Of a stretch of DNA of 64,000 nucleotides, positions 18,628 through 28,238 are shown in pieces (within the stretch, counting starts at the first letter, position 1; each line of letters starts with the position of its first letter). The stretch spans positions 635,548-699,547 of the forward strand of contig NZ_JANIAC010000001.1 of NCBI RefSeq assembly GCF_024723255.1, in the 5' to 3' direction. Source of the stretch: Aestuariibaculum sp. M13 (lineage in GTDB: Bacteria > Bacteroidota > Bacteroidia > Flavobacteriales > Flavobacteriaceae). The translations under genes were made by a program, and so were the position numbers. The notes under the pieces are model-generated. The model worked only from the letters and a program-made list of their open reading frames with translations. It was not told the origin of the DNA and did not search any database.

Positions 18628-18724
18628 ATTTAAATCATTATTAAATTCTCAACAAATAAGTGCAGGATTAAATTATGACATATATAAACCCTAGACATTG
18701 TTAAAAACTCATTATTTTAAAATT

Positions 18725-18795
18725 TAACCTTAATTTATTGTTTTTTTAACTTTTTATTTTGATTTTTGGACTTGACTAATTCAAATAATTTTAAA
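18725..18795 (+). promoter_or_regulatory. Promoter and conserved leader of the second susC gene
   Basis: TTG at 18738-18740, a 20-bp spacer and GATTTTTG at 18761-18768 match the Bacteroidota promoter with one change in the -7 box. Spacer and leader copy those before the first susC almost exactly, which suggests shared control of both loci. The predicted leader is about 25 nt and contains no ribosome binding site. Confidence 0.6.
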
Positions 18796-21700
18796 ATGAA
18801 AACAAAGTTTAGTGGAATTCTAACGCTATTACTAGCGTTTGTCGTGCAATTAACTTTTGCACAAGAAAAGACTATTTCTGGTGTGGTTTCAGACAATTCT
18901 GGCCTACCACTTCCAGGGGCTACAGTCTTAGTTAAAGGTACAGCAACAGGTACCTCTACCGATTTTGATGGAAAATATGCAATCGAAGCAAACCAAGGCG
19001 CTACCTTAGTGTTTAGTTTCGTTGGGTATGCTTCCCAAGAAATCACAGTTGGGGCCTCCAACACAATTAACATTACCCTATCCGAAGATGCAGCTGCACT
19101 TGAAGAAGTGGTTGTTACGGCATTGGGTATACAAAGAGAAAAGAAATCTTTAGGTTATGCGGCTCAAGAAGTAAAAGGTGACGCTGTTAGTACCGTTAAA
19201 GATATCAACTTCGTTAACTCTCTGTCAGGGAAAGTTGCTGGTATTGATATTCAAAACACAGGGACAATGGGTGGATCTTCGAATGTTGTTATTCGTGGTT
19301 ACTCCTCTCTTTATGGCTCTAATCAGGCCCTTTTCGTTGTTGATGGTGTACCAATTAGTAACATTAACAGTAACACTAGTACTCAAAGAGCTGGTGGTGC
19401 TGGTTATGATTATGGTAATGCTGCAGCAGATATTAACCCAGACAACATCGAGTCTATTAACGTTCTTAAAGGTGGTGCTGCAACTGCTCTTTACGGTTCT
19501 CAGGCTGCTAATGGTGTAATTGTTATTACTACCAAAAAAGGAAAACAATCAAATGGTATTGGAGTGACAGTAAATTCTTCTGTTACCTTCAACAAATACA
19601 ACAAAGATACATTCGCTAAATACCAAAAAGAGTATGGAGCTGGATATTGGATTGGCGTTTATCACGACGACTTTTACTACGATGATCAAAACGGTAACGG
19701 TGATGAACCATACGTTTTAGCGGATTGGGATGGTTCTTATGGTGCTGCCTTCGACCCTAACAGATTAGTTTATCAATGGGATTCTTTTTACCCTCAATTA
19801 AGCGATACTTACGGTGTTGCAACCCCATGGGTAGCAGGACAACATGATCCATCTTATGTTTTCGAAACAGGAGCTACTATTTTTAACAGTGTGTTTTTAA
19901 ATGGAGGTGGTGAAAAAGGAACTTTTAAATTAGGTTATACAAAATCTGACCAAGAAGGTATCTTACCAAACAGTAAAATTAAAAGAGATAATATCGATTT
20001 CTCGGCTAGTTACAAACTAACAGATAAATTAACAGCTACAGCAAACGCTTCTTACATCAAAACATCAGGTAAAGGTCGTTATGGTACAGGTTATGATGGT
20101 CAAAACTTTATGCAAACCTCAAGACAATGGTGGCAAACAAACGTAGATATGAAAGCTCAGAAAGAAGCTTATATGGCTACAGGTGACAACATTACTTGGA
20201 ATACATCTTACATCAATTACGATTTACATCCTATTTACCATGACAACTTCTATTGGATGCGTTATAACAATTATGAAACAGATTTAAGAAATCGTGTTTT
20301 AGGTAATGTAAACTTAAACTATGAAGTTAACGATTGGTTAAACATTTTTGCCAGAGCTACTCTTGATACTTATTCAGGAAACCAGGAAGAGCGTATTAAC
20401 AATGGAAGCACAAGTTCTCCTTCAAGCTATAGTATCTTCAATGAGAACTATACTCAAAACACTTACGATTTTCAACTTCAAGTTGACAAAGATTTGTCAG
20501 AAAAGTTAAACTTAAAAGGTATCTTAGGTACAAACATTCAAAGAAATCATTATTCTACCCTATTAGCTAGTACTAATGGAGGGATTAACATTGATGGATT
20601 ATGGTCTTTAAGTAACTCTGCCAATGCACTAAGCGCCCCTACTCAAGTTGAATACACTTCAGGAGTTGATGGTTATTTTGCCAATGTATCTTTAGGTTTT
20701 GATAATTTGTTATTCGTTGAAGGATCTTACAGATACGATGTAGCTTCAACATTACCTCAAAATGATAATGGGTACGATTATTACGGAATTTCTGGAAGTT
20801 TCTTATTTTCTGAATTGATTGATTCTAAATTCATGAATTTAGGAAAATTAAGACTAGGCTACGCGAAAACAGGTAATGCTGCTTCAGCCTTAACATTATA
20901 CAATACTTTCGACTTAAACACTCCAGTTCAAGGAGAAGCATCAGCCTCTTTACCTTCGACTAACAATAACTCAAATTTAAAAAATGAAGAGTCTAAAGAG
21001 AAAGAGATTGGATTAGAAATGATGTTTGCTAACAAAAGATTAGGATTTGATTTCTCTTTATACGATAAAACTTCAAGCGATTTATTAACTAACATTTCCG
21101 TAACTCCTGCAATAGGTTATACAGGACAGTGGATTAATGCCGGTGAACTTCAAAATAAAGGTATTGAATTATCGTTATGGGGATCTCCTGTTAAAACCGC
21201 AGATTTTGAATGGAGAGTTGATGTTAACTGGGCTAAAAACAAAAGTACCGTTTTAGCTTTACCTGCTGGTTTAACAAATCTTCAGTTAGCTAGTTTACAA
21301 GAAGGTTCGATTAACGCGACTGTTGGAGAGCCTTACGGTATGATTCGAGGTAGTAACTTTGTTTTTGATGATAACGGAAACAGAATGATCAATCCTGCAA
21401 ACGGAAGATATTTAGTAACCGACAGTGAAGATGAAAATCTTGGTACATTTCAACCAGACTGGAAAGGTGGTATCAACAACAGTTTTACTTACAAAAGCTT
21501 ATCATTTAGCTTCTTAATTGATGTTAAACACGGTGGTAATGTATTCTCGTTAGATACTTGGTACGGTATGGCTACTGGATTATACCCAGAAACTGCAGGT
21601 CTTAATGAATTAGGAAATCCTAAAAGAGATGCTCTTACAGATGATGCTTCTAGCGGTGGTATTATTCTACCAGGAGTGCTTCAAACAGGTACTGACGCTG

Positions 21701-22053
21701 ACGGAAATCCAACATCAGATGGAACACCGAATAACGTTAGAACTAGCATGAGTAACTTTGCCAACGCCTTAGGTTACACCAGAGCTCCTACAGCGCTTCA
21801 TGTTTATGATGCTAGTTTTGTTAAGTTAAGACAAGTTTCTTTAACTTATTCATTACCTCAGAACTTATTAAAAGACACGTTTATTCAAAGTGCATCAATC
21901 TCAGCTATCGGAAGAAACTTATGGATTATTGATAAAAATATACCATACTCTGATCCTGAAGCTGGTTTAAGTTCAGGTAATGTTCAAGGTTACCAATCTG
22001 GAGCATATCCATCAACTAAAGATTACGGATTTAGCGTTAAATTACAATTCTAA
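18796..22053 (+). CDS. SusC/RagA-family TonB-dependent outer membrane transporter (second copy)
   Basis: The 1085-residue protein repeats the SusC plan: signal peptide MKTKFSGILTLLLAFVVQL to FAQ, regulatory-like domain (SGLPLPGATVLVKGTATGTS), TonB-box area EEVVVTALG, plug with ALFVVDGVPISNINS and ATALYGSQAANGVIVITTKK, and a C-terminal barrel ending in LQF. The ATG at 18796 opens the signal peptide; an upstream in-frame start would add ten residues. The first 53 coding bases differ from the first susC at a single position, while the barrels have diverged strongly, so the two transporters probably handle different ligands. Confidence 0.93.
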   Translation: MKTKFSGILTLLLAFVVQLTFAQEKTISGVVSDNSGLPLPGATVLVKGTATGTSTDFDGKYAIEANQGATLVFSFVGYASQEITVGASNTINITLSEDAAALEEVVVTALGIQREKKSLGYAAQEVKGDAVSTVKDINFVNSLSGKVAGIDIQNTGTMGGSSNVVIRGYSSLYGSNQALFVVDGVPISNINSNTSTQRAGGAGYDYGNAAADINPDNIESINVLKGGAATALYGSQAANGVIVITTKKGKQSNGIGVTVNSSVTFNKYNKDTFAKYQKEYGAGYWIGVYHDDFYYDDQNGNGDEPYVLADWDGSYGAAFDPNRLVYQWDSFYPQLSDTYGVATPWVAGQHDPSYVFETGATIFNSVFLNGGGEKGTFKLGYTKSDQEGILPNSKIKRDNIDFSASYKLTDKLTATANASYIKTSGKGRYGTGYDGQNFMQTSRQWWQTNVDMKAQKEAYMATGDNITWNTSYINYDLHPIYHDNFYWMRYNNYETDLRNRVLGNVNLNYEVNDWLNIFARATLDTYSGNQEERINNGSTSSPSSYSIFNENYTQNTYDFQLQVDKDLSEKLNLKGILGTNIQRNHYSTLLASTNGGINIDGLWSLSNSANALSAPTQVEYTSGVDGYFANVSLGFDNLLFVEGSYRYDVASTLPQNDNGYDYYGISGSFLFSELIDSKFMNLGKLRLGYAKTGNAASALTLYNTFDLNTPVQGEASASLPSTNNNSNLKNEESKEKEIGLEMMFANKRLGFDFSLYDKTSSDLLTNISVTPAIGYTGQWINAGELQNKGIELSLWGSPVKTADFEWRVDVNWAKNKSTVLALPAGLTNLQLASLQEGSINATVGEPYGMIRGSNFVFDDNGNRMINPANGRYLVTDSEDENLGTFQPDWKGGINNSFTYKSLSFSFLIDVKHGGNVFSLDTWYGMATGLYPETAGLNELGNPKRDALTDDASSGGIILPGVLQTGTDADGNPTSDGTPNNVRTSMSNFANALGYTRAPTALHVYDASFVKLRQVSLTYSLPQNLLKDTFIQSASISAIGRNLWIIDKNIPYSDPEAGLSSGNVQGYQSGAYPSTKDYGFSVKLQF

Positions 22054-22064
22054 AAAAAAGCGAG

Positions 22065-23501
22065 ATGAAAAAAATAATTTTAATGGCCTTCCTTGTAGGA
22101 ATTACGTTTTCCTGTGAAGATTTTGAAGGTTGGAATATAGATGACAAAAATCCTAGTGAAGTACCAGCTAGTTACTTAGTTACAAGTACTCAAAGAGATT
22201 TATTTTTAAGAATGACGAGTACAAGTGTAAACTACAATATATTTAAATTGTTTGCGCAGTACTGGACAGAAACCCAATATACCGATGAGGTAAACTACGA
22301 TATTCGTGGTAGAGATATAGGTGGAGGCTTCTTCTTGTATTTATACAGAGATGTTTTAATTGATTTACAAGCTGCCAAATCACTTATTGAAAACGATGAG
22401 TCATTAGATTCTGCTACAAAAGCTTCTCAATTAGGGGTAATAACTTTAATGGAGGTTTACACATGGCATGTATTAGTTGATACTTTTGGTGACATTCCTT
22501 ATTCTGAAGCTCTACAAGGAGTTAACAATTTAATTCCTGTTTACGATAATGATGAAGATATTTATTCAGATTTATTTACAAAATTAGATGGCGCTTTATC
22601 TAACTTATCTGGTGGCGCTAACTCTTTTGGCAGTGCTGATTTAATTTACGGTGGAGATGCCGATAGTTGGTCTAAATTTGGAAATTCCTTAAAATTAAGA
22701 ATGGCTTTACGTATTGCGGACTACAACTCAAGCCAGGCAACTACTTTAGCTGCACAAGCAGTCGCTGCAGGCGTATTTGGTTCTAACGACGATAACTTTA
22801 GTTTTCCTTTTGAGGCAACAACGCCTAATACTAACCCTATTTGGACAAGTTTAGTGCAATCAGGTAGAGATGACTTTTTAGTAGCTGATACATTTGTTGA
22901 TTTAATTGTACCGTTAAATGATCCACGTTCTTCGGTATTCTTAGCAGACAATAAAGATCCATACATAGGAGCGCCTTACGGTGTTGGTGCTGCATACACG
23001 GATTACACGCATATCGGTGATTTATGGCATGAACCAGATTTTGAAGGTACTTTATTAAGTTATGATGAAGTTCAGTTTTTATTGGCTGAAGCTGTCGAAA
23101 GAGGTTTAATATCAGGAAATGCCGAAACTTATTACAATGAAGCCATCACCGCTTCTATTGAGTATTGGGGAGGTTCTTCTGCAGATGCTACTACATATTT
23201 AGCACAAGCAACTGTTGCTTACGCTACTGCAGGTTCTTCTTGGAAAGAAAAAATTGGAAACCAAAAATACATCGCTTTATACGGTAGAGGTTTCGAAGCT
23301 TGGAGTACTTGGAGAATGTTAGATTACCCTAACACATTCACAAGACCTGCTGTTAGTGAAGAAGCTGTTCCAAGACGTTATTTATATGGAAATGACGATA
23401 AAGATTTAAATCCAGACAACTACCAAGCTGCTAGTACAGCAATGGGGGGAGATAGTAAATCTTCAAGAGTATTCTGGGATATTACAGGTCAAGGAAACTA
23501 A
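22065..23501 (+). CDS. SusD/RagB-family lipoprotein (second copy, SusD-like_2 type)
   Basis: The 478-residue protein has a lipoprotein signal, MKKIILMAFLVGITFSCED, with Cys at residue 17. NPSEVPASYLVTSTQRDLF, the helical middle (TLMEVYTWHVLVDTFGDIPY) and WKEKIGNQKYIALYGRGFEA near the C-terminus are typical of the shorter SusD/RagB nutrient-binding lipoproteins. It lies 11 bp after its susC and is followed by a strong terminator, so this locus is a two-gene operon. It is much diverged from the first SusD. Confidence 0.92.
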   Translation: MKKIILMAFLVGITFSCEDFEGWNIDDKNPSEVPASYLVTSTQRDLFLRMTSTSVNYNIFKLFAQYWTETQYTDEVNYDIRGRDIGGGFFLYLYRDVLIDLQAAKSLIENDESLDSATKASQLGVITLMEVYTWHVLVDTFGDIPYSEALQGVNNLIPVYDNDEDIYSDLFTKLDGALSNLSGGANSFGSADLIYGGDADSWSKFGNSLKLRMALRIADYNSSQATTLAAQAVAAGVFGSNDDNFSFPFEATTPNTNPIWTSLVQSGRDDFLVADTFVDLIVPLNDPRSSVFLADNKDPYIGAPYGVGAAYTDYTHIGDLWHEPDFEGTLLSYDEVQFLLAEAVERGLISGNAETYYNEAITASIEYWGGSSADATTYLAQATVAYATAGSSWKEKIGNQKYIALYGRGFEAWSTWRMLDYPNTFTRPAVSEEAVPRRYLYGNDDKDLNPDNYQAASTAMGGDSKSSRVFWDITGQGN

Positions 23502-23525
23502 ATTTTTTCCTTATCGCTCAAAAAG

Positions 23526-23557
23526 AAAACCACTTCAAAAATGAAGTGGTTTTTTTT
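23526..23557 (+). terminator. Intrinsic terminator of the second SusCD operon
   Basis: AAAACCACTTCA and TGAAGTGGTTTT form a perfect 12-bp stem with an AAAA loop and run into further T residues. It ends two bases before the -7 box proposed for rlmB. Confidence 0.88.
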
Positions 23558-23558
23558 A

Positions 23559-23566
23559 TACCTTTG
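23559..23566 (+). promoter_or_regulatory. -7 box just before rlmB
   Basis: TACCTTTG is an exact TAnnTTTG match, identical to the ribosomal promoter box, and lies four bases before the rlmB ATG. No clear -33 TTG lies at the right distance because the preceding terminator occupies that place. If it is used, the mRNA would start at or next to the start codon. Confidence 0.45.
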
Positions 23567-23570
23567 CCTC

Positions 23571-24308
23571 ATGCAAGAACAAACACAGATTTTTGGAATT
23601 AGAGCCATTTTAGAGGCTATTAGCGCAGGAGAAACGATTGATAAAGTATTTCTTCAAAAGGGATTGAAAGGCGACTTATTCTCAGAGTTAGAATTCGCTA
23701 TACGTCAACATTCCATTAATTCGTCATATGTTCCTGTTGAAAAACTTAACCGTTTAACCAGAGGTAATCACCAAGGTGCGGTAGCTCAAATCTCTCCTAT
23801 TGCATTTTATGATTTGGAAGATTTAGTATCTCAAGTAATGGAATCTGGTAAAACCCCTTTATTCCTTTTACTGGATCAGTTAAGCGATGTTCGTAATTTT
23901 GGAGCAATCATTCGTACAGCAGAATGTACCGGTGTTGATGGCATCATTATTCAGAAAAAAGGTGGTGCTCCTGTAAATGGCGACACCATTAAAACCAGTG
24001 CTGGTGCTGTATTTAAAATTCCAATCTGTAAAGTCGATCACATTAAAGATGCCGTGTTCTATATGCAGGCTTCAGGTATTAAAGTCGTTGCGGCAACCGA
24101 AAAAACTGATGCCACCCTTTACGATGTAGATTTTACAGAACCATGTGCCATTATTATGGGATCGGAGGATCGTGGTATTAATCCGTCTACATTAAAAGTT
24201 GTGGATGCTAAAGCTAAACTACCTTTATTAGGAGAAATAGGTTCTTTAAATGTTTCTGTGGCTTGTGGTGCCTTTTTATACGAAGCCGTAAGACAACGTT
24301 TAAAATAA
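23571..24308 (+). CDS. rlmB: 23S rRNA (guanosine-2'-O-)-methyltransferase RlmB, TrmH/SpoU family
   Basis: RlmB methylates the 2'-OH of G2251 in the P loop of 23S rRNA. The 245-residue protein has the substrate-binding N-terminal domain (QIFGIRAILEAISAGETIDK) and the SPOUT knot domain with all three motifs: LDQLSDVRNFGAIIRTAE, IIMGSEDRGI, and LLGEIGSLNVSVACGAFLYE. I start at the ATG at 23571 because the upstream ATG at 23541 lies inside the preceding terminator. The assignment to RlmB rather than another TrmH-family enzyme rests on length and the N-terminal domain. It converges with the rhomboid gene, one base apart. Confidence 0.88.
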   Translation: MQEQTQIFGIRAILEAISAGETIDKVFLQKGLKGDLFSELEFAIRQHSINSSYVPVEKLNRLTRGNHQGAVAQISPIAFYDLEDLVSQVMESGKTPLFLLLDQLSDVRNFGAIIRTAECTGVDGIIIQKKGGAPVNGDTIKTSAGAVFKIPICKVDHIKDAVFYMQASGIKVVAATEKTDATLYDVDFTEPCAIIMGSEDRGINPSTLKVVDAKAKLPLLGEIGSLNVSVACGAFLYEAVRQRLK

Positions 24309-24309
24309 G

Positions 24310-25047
24310 CTAATCGTCATTCTCTTTATACTCTTTATATGAGTATCGAATTATTATAGATTCCTCCTCCTCTATTTCTGGTTCGAGGTTTTCTATAAAG
24401 TTTCCGTTTTCATCAAAATGTTTTAAAAACGGATCGTCATCTTCGTTATAATCGGGTTGTTCCCAAACGTATTTTTTAGGTTTGGCAATAGACTTTTTAA
24501 AAATAAAAGCAAATAATAAACCTGTTATTAACCCGGCAAGATGTCCTTCCCATGAAATCCCTTTTTCTATAGGTAAGGTATACCAAATCATACTTCCGTA
24601 AAGAAAAACCACTAAAAGCGATAAAGCAATTAATCGGTAGTATTTGGCAAAAACCCCCTTAAAGAATATAAAGCTTACCAAAACATAAATGAGTCCACTG
24701 GCTCCAATATGATATGAGGGTCTGCCTATGAACCAGGTTAAAAATCCGGAAACGAGAATACCGTAACCAATCACTTTCCATGCAATTGGCCGATAGAAAA
24801 AAAACAAGGCAGAACTTAGCACAAGTAAGGGTACCGAATTATGAGCCAGATGTTTTATGCTTCCATGGATAAACGGACTAAACAAAACACCTCTTAATCC
24901 TTTTAAGGTCTGCGGATAAATTCCGAATTTACTCAGTCGCAATCCAAATCGAACATCTGCCCAAAACATAACCCAAATTATAAGCACAAAAAATATGGGG
25001 TATGCAATAACGCTTGTTGAAAAGTGGAAATGTCTATGCTGCTTCAT
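24310..25047 (-). CDS. Rhomboid-family intramembrane serine protease
   Basis: The 245-residue membrane protein has about six hydrophobic segments. The catalytic residues are visible: HIGASG with Ser117, WEGHLAG with His169, and HLAHN with Asn70 as the oxyanion residue. It would cleave substrates within the inner membrane. The last 60 residues form a strongly acidic cytoplasmic tail (NEDDDPFLKHFDE and PEIEEEESI), which is not part of the protease fold. The gene is divergent from rarA and converges on rlmB. Its substrate is unknown. Confidence 0.88.
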   Translation of the reverse strand: MKQHRHFHFSTSVIAYPIFFVLIIWVMFWADVRFGLRLSKFGIYPQTLKGLRGVLFSPFIHGSIKHLAHNSVPLLVLSSALFFFYRPIAWKVIGYGILVSGFLTWFIGRPSYHIGASGLIYVLVSFIFFKGVFAKYYRLIALSLLVVFLYGSMIWYTLPIEKGISWEGHLAGLITGLLFAFIFKKSIAKPKKYVWEQPDYNEDDDPFLKHFDENGNFIENLEPEIEEEESIIIRYSYKEYKENDD

Positions 25048-25107
25048 AGGACTAAATATAGCAAATTGTTAACCAATTTTATCGGTAATGCTAAATTGGC
25101 AGATAAC

Positions 25108-25199
25108 TTGCGTGAGGTATTGTAGCGGCATCCTTTTTTGAAATTTCAAAAAAGATATAGAGAAAAGACCGACCTTGCTTTTTTGCAAGGGCACGCCAA
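25108..25199. repeat. Structured intergenic element before rarA
   Basis: The segment is bounded by TTGCGTG (25108-25114) and CACGC-C-AA (25192-25199), which pair except for one bulged C. Inside are a 22-bp perfect palindrome, CTTTTTTGAAA/TTTCAAAAAAG (25133-25154), and a hairpin CCTTGC-T6-GCAAGG (25173-25190). Together they give a closing stem with two arms. It has no coding role and lies in the 183-bp gap between rhomboid and rarA. From memory, similar segments with AAGGATGCCGCTACAAT recur between genes in other Flavobacteriaceae; I could not verify this. Confidence 0.6.
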
Positions 25200-25230
25200 T
25201 AACTTAAAAAATTGCTTTAATTTTACAGCT

Positions 25231-26508
25231 ATGAATGAACCATTAGCAGAGCGTTTAAGACCTAAATCTTTAAAGGACTATGTTAGTCAATCACACCTGG
25301 TTGGCGAACATGGTGTGTTAACGAACCAAATTAAACAAGGATTGATTCCTTCAATGATTTTTTGGGGGCCTCCGGGTATTGGGAAAACGACACTGGCTAA
25401 TATTATTGCGTCGGAATCTGGCCGACCGTTTTACACCTTAAGTGCTATTAGTTCTGGTGTTAAAGATGTTCGTGAGGTTATTGATAAAGCTAAACAAAGC
25501 GGCGGGTTGTTTACAACGAAAAACCCAATTTTGTTTATTGATGAGATTCATCGATTTAGTAAATCACAACAAGATTCGTTATTACAAGCTGTTGAAAAAG
25601 GCTGGGTAACCTTAATTGGGGCGACTACCGAAAACCCGAGTTTTGAGGTTATTTCTGCGCTATTATCGCGCTGTCAGGTTTATATTTTAAAACCTTTTGA
25701 AAAAACCGATTTAGAAACGCTTTTACAGCGTGCCATTAAGGAAGACACCTATTTGTCTCAAAAGAACATTACGCTTAAAGAAACCAGTGCCCTTTTAAAA
25801 CTTTCTGGTGGAGATGCCAGAAAACTGCTCAATATTTTTGAACTGATAGTTAACTCTGAAGAATCGGATAATATTACCATTACAGATGACGACGTGTTGC
25901 AAAAAATTCAAAACAACACCGTTCGTTACGACAAAACCGGCGACCAGCATTACGATATTATTTCGGCATTTATTAAATCGATTAGAGGTAGTGATCCTAA
26001 TGGAGCCGTCTATTGGTTAGCACGAATGATTGAAGGCGGCGAGGATGTAAAATTTATTGCCAGACGCTTGTTAATATCAGCCAGTGAAGATATTGGCAAT
26101 GCCAACCCTACGGCTTTGGTTATTGCGAATAATACATTTCAGGCAGTATCTACAATTGGGTATCCGGAATCACGAATTATTTTAAGTCAGTGTGCCACAT
26201 ATTTAGCGTGTTCTCCTAAAAGCAATGCTGCTTATATGGCTATTGGTAAAGCGCAGCAACTGGTCAAACAAACTGGAGATTTAACGGTGCCTTTAGATAT
26301 TAGAAATGCGCCTACCAAACTCATGAAAGAGCTGGGTTATGGTGATAATTATATGTACGCACATAATTACGAAAACAACTTTGCACCTCAGGAGTTTTTA
26401 CCGGATGAAATTAAAAACACAAAACTTTACGACCCAGGTAATAATGCGAGAGAAAATGCACATCGTGACTTTTTAAAACAGAGATGGAAAGATAAATACG
26501 GGTATTAG
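25231..26508 (+). CDS. rarA: Replication-associated recombination protein A (RarA/MgsA AAA+ ATPase)
   Basis: RarA is a clamp-loader-like AAA+ ATPase acting at stalled replication forks. The 425-residue protein begins [20 protein letters not shown] at the ATG at 25231. The track of open codons goes further up, but only through the structured element, and those residues do not fit the family. Walker A is GPPGIGKTT, Walker B is [10 protein letters not shown], sensor 1 is [10 protein letters not shown], and the C-terminal tetramerisation part includes [21 protein letters not shown] shared bidirectional terminator follows. Confidence 0.95.
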   Translation: MNEPLAERLRPKSLKDYVSQSHLVGEHGVLTNQIKQGLIPSMIFWGPPGIGKTTLANIIASESGRPFYTLSAISSGVKDVREVIDKAKQSGGLFTTKNPILFIDEIHRFSKSQQDSLLQAVEKGWVTLIGATTENPSFEVISALLSRCQVYILKPFEKTDLETLLQRAIKEDTYLSQKNITLKETSALLKLSGGDARKLLNIFELIVNSEESDNITITDDDVLQKIQNNTVRYDKTGDQHYDIISAFIKSIRGSDPNGAVYWLARMIEGGEDVKFIARRLLISASEDIGNANPTALVIANNTFQAVSTIGYPESRIILSQCATYLACSPKSNAAYMAIGKAQQLVKQTGDLTVPLDIRNAPTKLMKELGYGDNYMYAHNYENNFAPQEFLPDEIKNTKLYDPGNNARENAHRDFLKQRWKDKYGY

Positions 26509-26514
26509 ACCAAT

Positions 26515-26548
26515 AAAAAAAAGGGAACCAATCGGTTCCCTTTTTTTT
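26515..26548. terminator. Bidirectional terminator between rarA and the convergent secreted-protein gene
   Basis: GGGAACC and GGTTCCC form a 7-bp GC-rich stem around AATC, flanked by eight A on the left and eight T on the right. The hairpin works in both directions, ending rarA on plus and the 26564-27415 gene on minus. Confidence 0.9.
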
Positions 26549-26563
26549 ATTTTATAATTTGAA

Positions 26564-27415
26564 TTAGAACTTAATATTAAGTTCTTTCTGTTTTGTACCT
26601 TCTGAAGTGTTGTACTCAATAATCCAGGCATCTCCCTTTTTATAGATAATGGCATTTTCACCATTTACCATAAATAAATTAGGTTGAGCCGTTTTAGTGA
26701 TTTTGTAAACCACTTTAGGAGTCGCATCTACCAACTGATAGCCATTTTCAATTTCTTGAGCATACAACACACTACTCATTACTTCTTTAACTTCGGCTTC
26801 AACAACCTTTTCATCTTTAACTTGCTCTACTTTTTCAACAGCGACAACTGGAACTATAGTTGCTGCTGCAGCTTTTTCTGCTTCTTTAGCTTTTAAAGTT
26901 TCAAGTTCTTGTTTTAATTGTTGAATTTCCTGTTCTGTACTTGTTGCAGCCACAGTAGTTTGAGTTGCAACAGCTTCACTTGGCTGATAGGTATAATTTA
27001 AAGCCTCAATATCGGTAAACGCATCTCTTAATGCTTCGTTGTAGGCTCTGTTAAAATCTTTTTCACGGCTCTCTCCTAACTTTGTAGTAAACACAACGGC
27101 ATCATTGCAATCTTTTAATTCAACTGTCAGTTTAGTTTTAAACAAACCTGAATCTTTCAAAGCATCAGACTTTAAAGCTAAACAACGGTTTTTAACTAAA
27201 TCGTCAGGATAAGTTTCACCTTCCATTAACGCTTTAAATCCGTATTTTTCAAATAAGAATTTAGTTAACGAATTTAACTGATACTGATCTTTTTCTTTTA
27301 GAAAGTCGTATTTATTAGGAACGATAACATATTTATAAGCGTTTAAATTTGCCTGAGCAAACACACTACCCGCCACTAAACACATTATTAAGAGTGATAA
27401 AAATTTAGTTTTCAT
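26564..27415 (-). CDS. Secreted protein of unknown function with a central coiled coil
   Basis: The 283-residue protein has a signal peptide, MKTKFLSLLIMCLVAGSVFA, cleaved before Q. Residues about 22-140 hold a compact domain (YKYVIVPNKYDFLKEKDQYQ and ESREKDFNRAYNEALRDAF). Residues about 160-215 are a Gln/Lys/Glu/Ala-rich coiled coil and linker. The C-terminal 65 residues form a beta-rich piece ending in KELNIKF. The opening resembles proteins of Flavobacteria annotated only as hypothetical; I do not recognise a function. It lies downstream of the yjjG-like gene but with its own 133-bp gap. Confidence 0.75.
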   Translation of the reverse strand: MKTKFLSLLIMCLVAGSVFAQANLNAYKYVIVPNKYDFLKEKDQYQLNSLTKFLFEKYGFKALMEGETYPDDLVKNRCLALKSDALKDSGLFKTKLTVELKDCNDAVVFTTKLGESREKDFNRAYNEALRDAFTDIEALNYTYQPSEAVATQTTVAATSTEQEIQQLKQELETLKAKEAEKAAAATIVPVVAVEKVEQVKDEKVVEAEVKEVMSSVLYAQEIENGYQLVDATPKVVYKITKTAQPNLFMVNGENAIIYKKGDAWIIEYNTSEGTKQKELNIKF

Positions 27416-27548
27416 TGTTGTAATATCTGTTAATTTGAAATTATAAATGTCGTGAGCATTATTTTTTTATGATTGAGTAAATATACGTTTTGTTATTTAT
27501 TTCTATTTTCTGAAACGTAAAAAATCTTGAAATCCCATACAAGGTAAT

Positions 27549-28238
27549 TTACAAATACTTTTTCAACTCTATTAGGTGTTTTACCTGTTTTATATGAGCT
27601 TCTACTTCCTGATTAAATTCATTAAAATAGATAACATCCATACCAATACTCATAGCACCAAGTATATCGGCTTCAAAACCATCGCCTATCATGATACTTT
27701 TTTCAATTGATGTATTTGCCTTTTCTATGGCATGTTGAAAAATTTTAGGGTTGGGCTTTTTAACCCCTACCGTTTCGCCATTCGTAACCGTTTTAAAAAA
27801 ATGACTAATGTTAGACTTCATTAATTTTTTAGTCTGAACCTCTTCAAATCCATTTGAAAGAATATGTAAATTATATTGACCTGAAAGGTACTCTAAGATT
27901 TCAACCGTGTTTTCAAACAGAAAATTATGATCAGTTAAATAGGTAATATAATCTTCAGCTAATTGATGAATGATTACTTCTGCGACAACCATATTTAACG
28001 CCGTAAACGTATCATTCAACCTTCCGAAGCGCATAAAAGCCTTATCGACTTTTTCATCGCGATACAATTTCCAGTATTGTAGGTTAATTGCTTTGTAATG
28101 TGTTAAAAACTCTTGTAAATCGACTTCAACCTTGTTCAGCTTTAAAATCTTATCAAAAGCGAGTTCTGAGTTTTTGTCAAAATCCCATAAAGTATGGTCT
28201 AAATCGAAAAATATATCTGTAATTCCGTTAATCTTCAT
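27549..28238 (-). CDS. YjjG-type HAD nucleotidase
   Basis: The family dephosphorylates noncanonical pyrimidine nucleotides and other small phosphates. I start at the ATG at 28238, giving 229 residues beginning MKINGITDIFFDLDHTLWDF, with the nucleophile Asp12 and Asp14. Motif II is LSNGFE, motif III the Lys of VKKPNPKIF, and motif IV GDGFEADILGA. The longer frame to 28337 would run through the end of the upstream gene. Its first 11 bp overlap the 3' end of the deacetylase-like gene, so the two are translated together. Confidence 0.85.
   Translation of the reverse strand: MKINGITDIFFDLDHTLWDFDKNSELAFDKILKLNKVEVDLQEFLTHYKAINLQYWKLYRDEKVDKAFMRFGRLNDTFTALNMVVAEVIIHQLAEDYITYLTDHNFLFENTVEILEYLSGQYNLHILSNGFEEVQTKKLMKSNISHFFKTVTNGETVGVKKPNPKIFQHAIEKANTSIEKSIMIGDGFEADILGAMSIGMDVIYFNEFNQEVEAHIKQVKHLIELKKYL

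Noticed and set aside
19178-19548. Out-of-frame open frames on both strands inside the second susC gene
   Set aside because: They are low-complexity shadows of a clear TonB-dependent transporter.
25138-25230. N-terminal extension of rarA
   Set aside because: The extra 31 codons run through the palindromic element and do not resemble RarA proteins; the ATG at 25231 fits the family.
27482-27525. Inverted repeat TACGTTT/AAACGTA between the secreted protein and phosphatase genes
   Set aside because: Only 7 bp with a long spacer in AT-rich DNA; expected by chance and without a T-tract.
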